A stretch of DNA of 64,000 nt, from assembly GCF_040790665.1 (NCBI RefSeq), contig NZ_CP160849.1, forward strand, positions 744,001-808,000. Direction: 5' to 3'. The notes under the pieces are model-generated. The model was given only the letters and a program-made list of their open reading frames with translations, had not been told where the DNA came from and did not search any database. This document shows, one piece after another, positions 62,993 to 64,000 of this stretch. Position 1 is the stretch's first letter; each line of letters begins with the position of its first letter. The position numbers and the translations under genes are program-made. Origin of the DNA: Sulfitobacter pontiacus (GTDB lineage Bacteria; Pseudomonadota; Alphaproteobacteria; Rhodobacterales; Rhodobacteraceae).

Positions 62993-64000
62993 ATGACCAA
63001 GCCGTTGCCCAAAGTCACGCCGAACACATGGGAATTTCTGCGCGACCCCATGATCGCCCCCACCGGTTTTCGCGAATATGACGCGCGCTGGCAGTACCCC
63101 GAGGCGATCAACCTGCCCGGCATCACAGCACTTGGCCTTGGTCTGGGCACGCAGATGCAACAGCGCGGGATCGAGCCCGTTATCGCTGTGGGCAATGATT
63201 ACCGCGACTATTCCCTATCGATTAAAAATGCGCTGATTTTGGGCCTGATGCAGGCGGGTATTCACGTCAAGGATATCGGCCCCTGCCTGTCGCCCATGGC
63301 CTATTTCGCGCAATTCCATCTGGATGCGCCCGCGGTGGCGATGGTCACCGCCTCGCATAACCCCAATGGCTGGACCGGCGTGAAGATGGGCTTTGAACGC
63401 CCGCTGACACACGGCCCCGACGAGATGGCCGAACTGCGCGATATCGTTCTGGAAGGGCGTGGCGAACAGCGCGAAGGCGGCAAGTATGAATTCGTCGACG
63501 GTGTGCGCGAAGCCTATCTGGATGATCTGGTGGGTGACTTCAAAATGACCCGTAAGCTCAAGGTCGTCTGCGCCACGGGGAACGGGACGGCCGCCGCCTT
63601 TGCGCCCGAACTGTTCCGCCGTCTGGGGGTCGAGGTGGTCGATAGCCACAACACGCTGGATTACACGTTCCCGCATTACAACCCGAACCCCGAAGCGATG
63701 GAAATGCTGCATGATATGTCCGACAGCGTAAAAGCCTCGGGCGCGGATTTCGCGCTTGGGTTTGACGGCGACGGCGACCGCTGCGGCGTGGTGGATGACG
63801 AGGGCGAAGAGATTTTCGCCGACAAGATGGGCGTCATCATGGCGCGCGATCTGTCCGCGATTTACCCCAACAGCACCTTTGTCGCCGATGTGAAATCGAG
63901 CGGGCTTTATGCCTCTGACCCTGTTTTGCAGGCCAATGGCGTTACGGCGGACTATTGGAAAACCGGCCACAGCCACATGAAACGGCGGGTCAAACAGTTG
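62993..64000 (+). CDS. Phosphomannomutase/phosphoglucomutase, N-terminal part
   Basis: The first 336 codons of an alpha-D-phosphohexomutase; the gene runs off the right edge. MTKPLPKVTPNTWEFLRDPM starts at 62993, the phosphoserine loop is TASHNPNGW (S121) and the metal-binding loop is FDGDGDRCG (D258, D260, D262). The N-terminal extension and GREYDARWQ-type residues (FREYDARWQ) resemble the AlgC-like enzymes that make mannose 1-phosphate for surface polysaccharide. Upstream is AGGATAT as a ribosome site. Confidence 0.93.
   Translation, partial: MTKPLPKVTPNTWEFLRDPMIAPTGFREYDARWQYPEAINLPGITALGLGLGTQMQQRGIEPVIAVGNDYRDYSLSIKNALILGLMQAGIHVKDIGPCLSPMAYFAQFHLDAPAVAMVTASHNPNGWTGVKMGFERPLTHGPDEMAELRDIVLEGRGEQREGGKYEFVDGVREAYLDDLVGDFKMTRKLKVVCATGNGTAAAFAPELFRRLGVEVVDSHNTLDYTFPHYNPNPEAMEMLHDMSDSVKASGADFALGFDGDGDRCGVVDDEGEEIFADKMGVIMARDLSAIYPNSTFVADVKSSGLYASDPVLQANGVTADYWKTGHSHMKRRVKQL

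Overview
The window is a stretch of core chromosome from an alphaproteobacterium of the Roseobacter group (Rhodobacteraceae). The evidence is the G+C-rich codon use, the split F0 sector with separate b and b' subunits, MipZ, a membrane-anchored CycM-type cytochrome c, an omega-rel pair, a yej-type peptide importer, a TRAP transporter, a monomeric isocitrate dehydrogenase and intergenic hairpin repeats of a kind I associate with this family. I see no insertion sequence, prophage, integrase, CRISPR array or clear foreign island. Species cannot be fixed from the sequence alone.

Layout. 1-10 kb: rel (cut by the left edge), rpoZ and folK on minus; an NYN-domain nuclease-like gene, ispH, a DUF3429 gene, rnhA and a TRIC-family channel gene on plus; then a minus operon of three coupled peptide-deformylase-like genes, fmt and a small membrane protein; malY/patB, a short unknown gene and a glutathionyl-hydroquinone reductase. 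10-20 kb: smc, a lipoprotein, a FadR-type regulator with a visible self-operator, the F0 operon atpI-B-E-F'-F, an ArsR regulator, a 25-residue membrane peptide, and a DMT exporter with a LysR gene. 20-28.4 kb: azoR and a translation/secretion block (ffh, chorismate mutase, rpsP, a 49-residue membrane protein, rimM, trmD, purC, rplS, rpmE), then mipZ. 28.4-35.7 kb: MarR regulator with fahA (last step of tyrosine/homogentisate breakdown), a Tat-exported solute-binding protein, a complete TRAP transporter and a CAU tRNA.

35.7-44.2 kb holds haem biosynthesis (hemE and hemC divergent; hemF at the end of a clpS-rsmC-SDR-hemF operon), a fasciclin protein, a HAD hydrolase and a D-alanyl-D-alanine carboxypeptidase with a SPOR tail. 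44.2-50.7 kb is the yejABEF peptide importer and cycM. 50.8-57.8 kb has pheA, an SRPBCC protein, nudC, the SRP RNA, a zinc metallopeptidase, DUF202 and the dnaX-ybaB-recR block. 57.8-64 kb has a 3-hydroxyacyl-CoA dehydrogenase family gene, a histidine phosphatase, a TetR regulator, the monomeric icd and phosphomannomutase (cut by the right edge).

I did not find a wholly new multi-gene system. The points most worth a second look are small: a deformylase paralogue that has lost its metal-ligand cysteine and catalytic glutamate yet stays coupled in the def-fmt operon; an SDR without its catalytic lysine in the hemF operon; two tiny membrane-protein genes with good ribosome sites; a 7-codon mini-ORF coupled to trmD; a repeat placed directly after two unrelated stop codons; and several palindromic regulatory sites. 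The SRP RNA gene (53297-53397) and ffh (21048-22556) supply both parts of the signal recognition particle within the same window.
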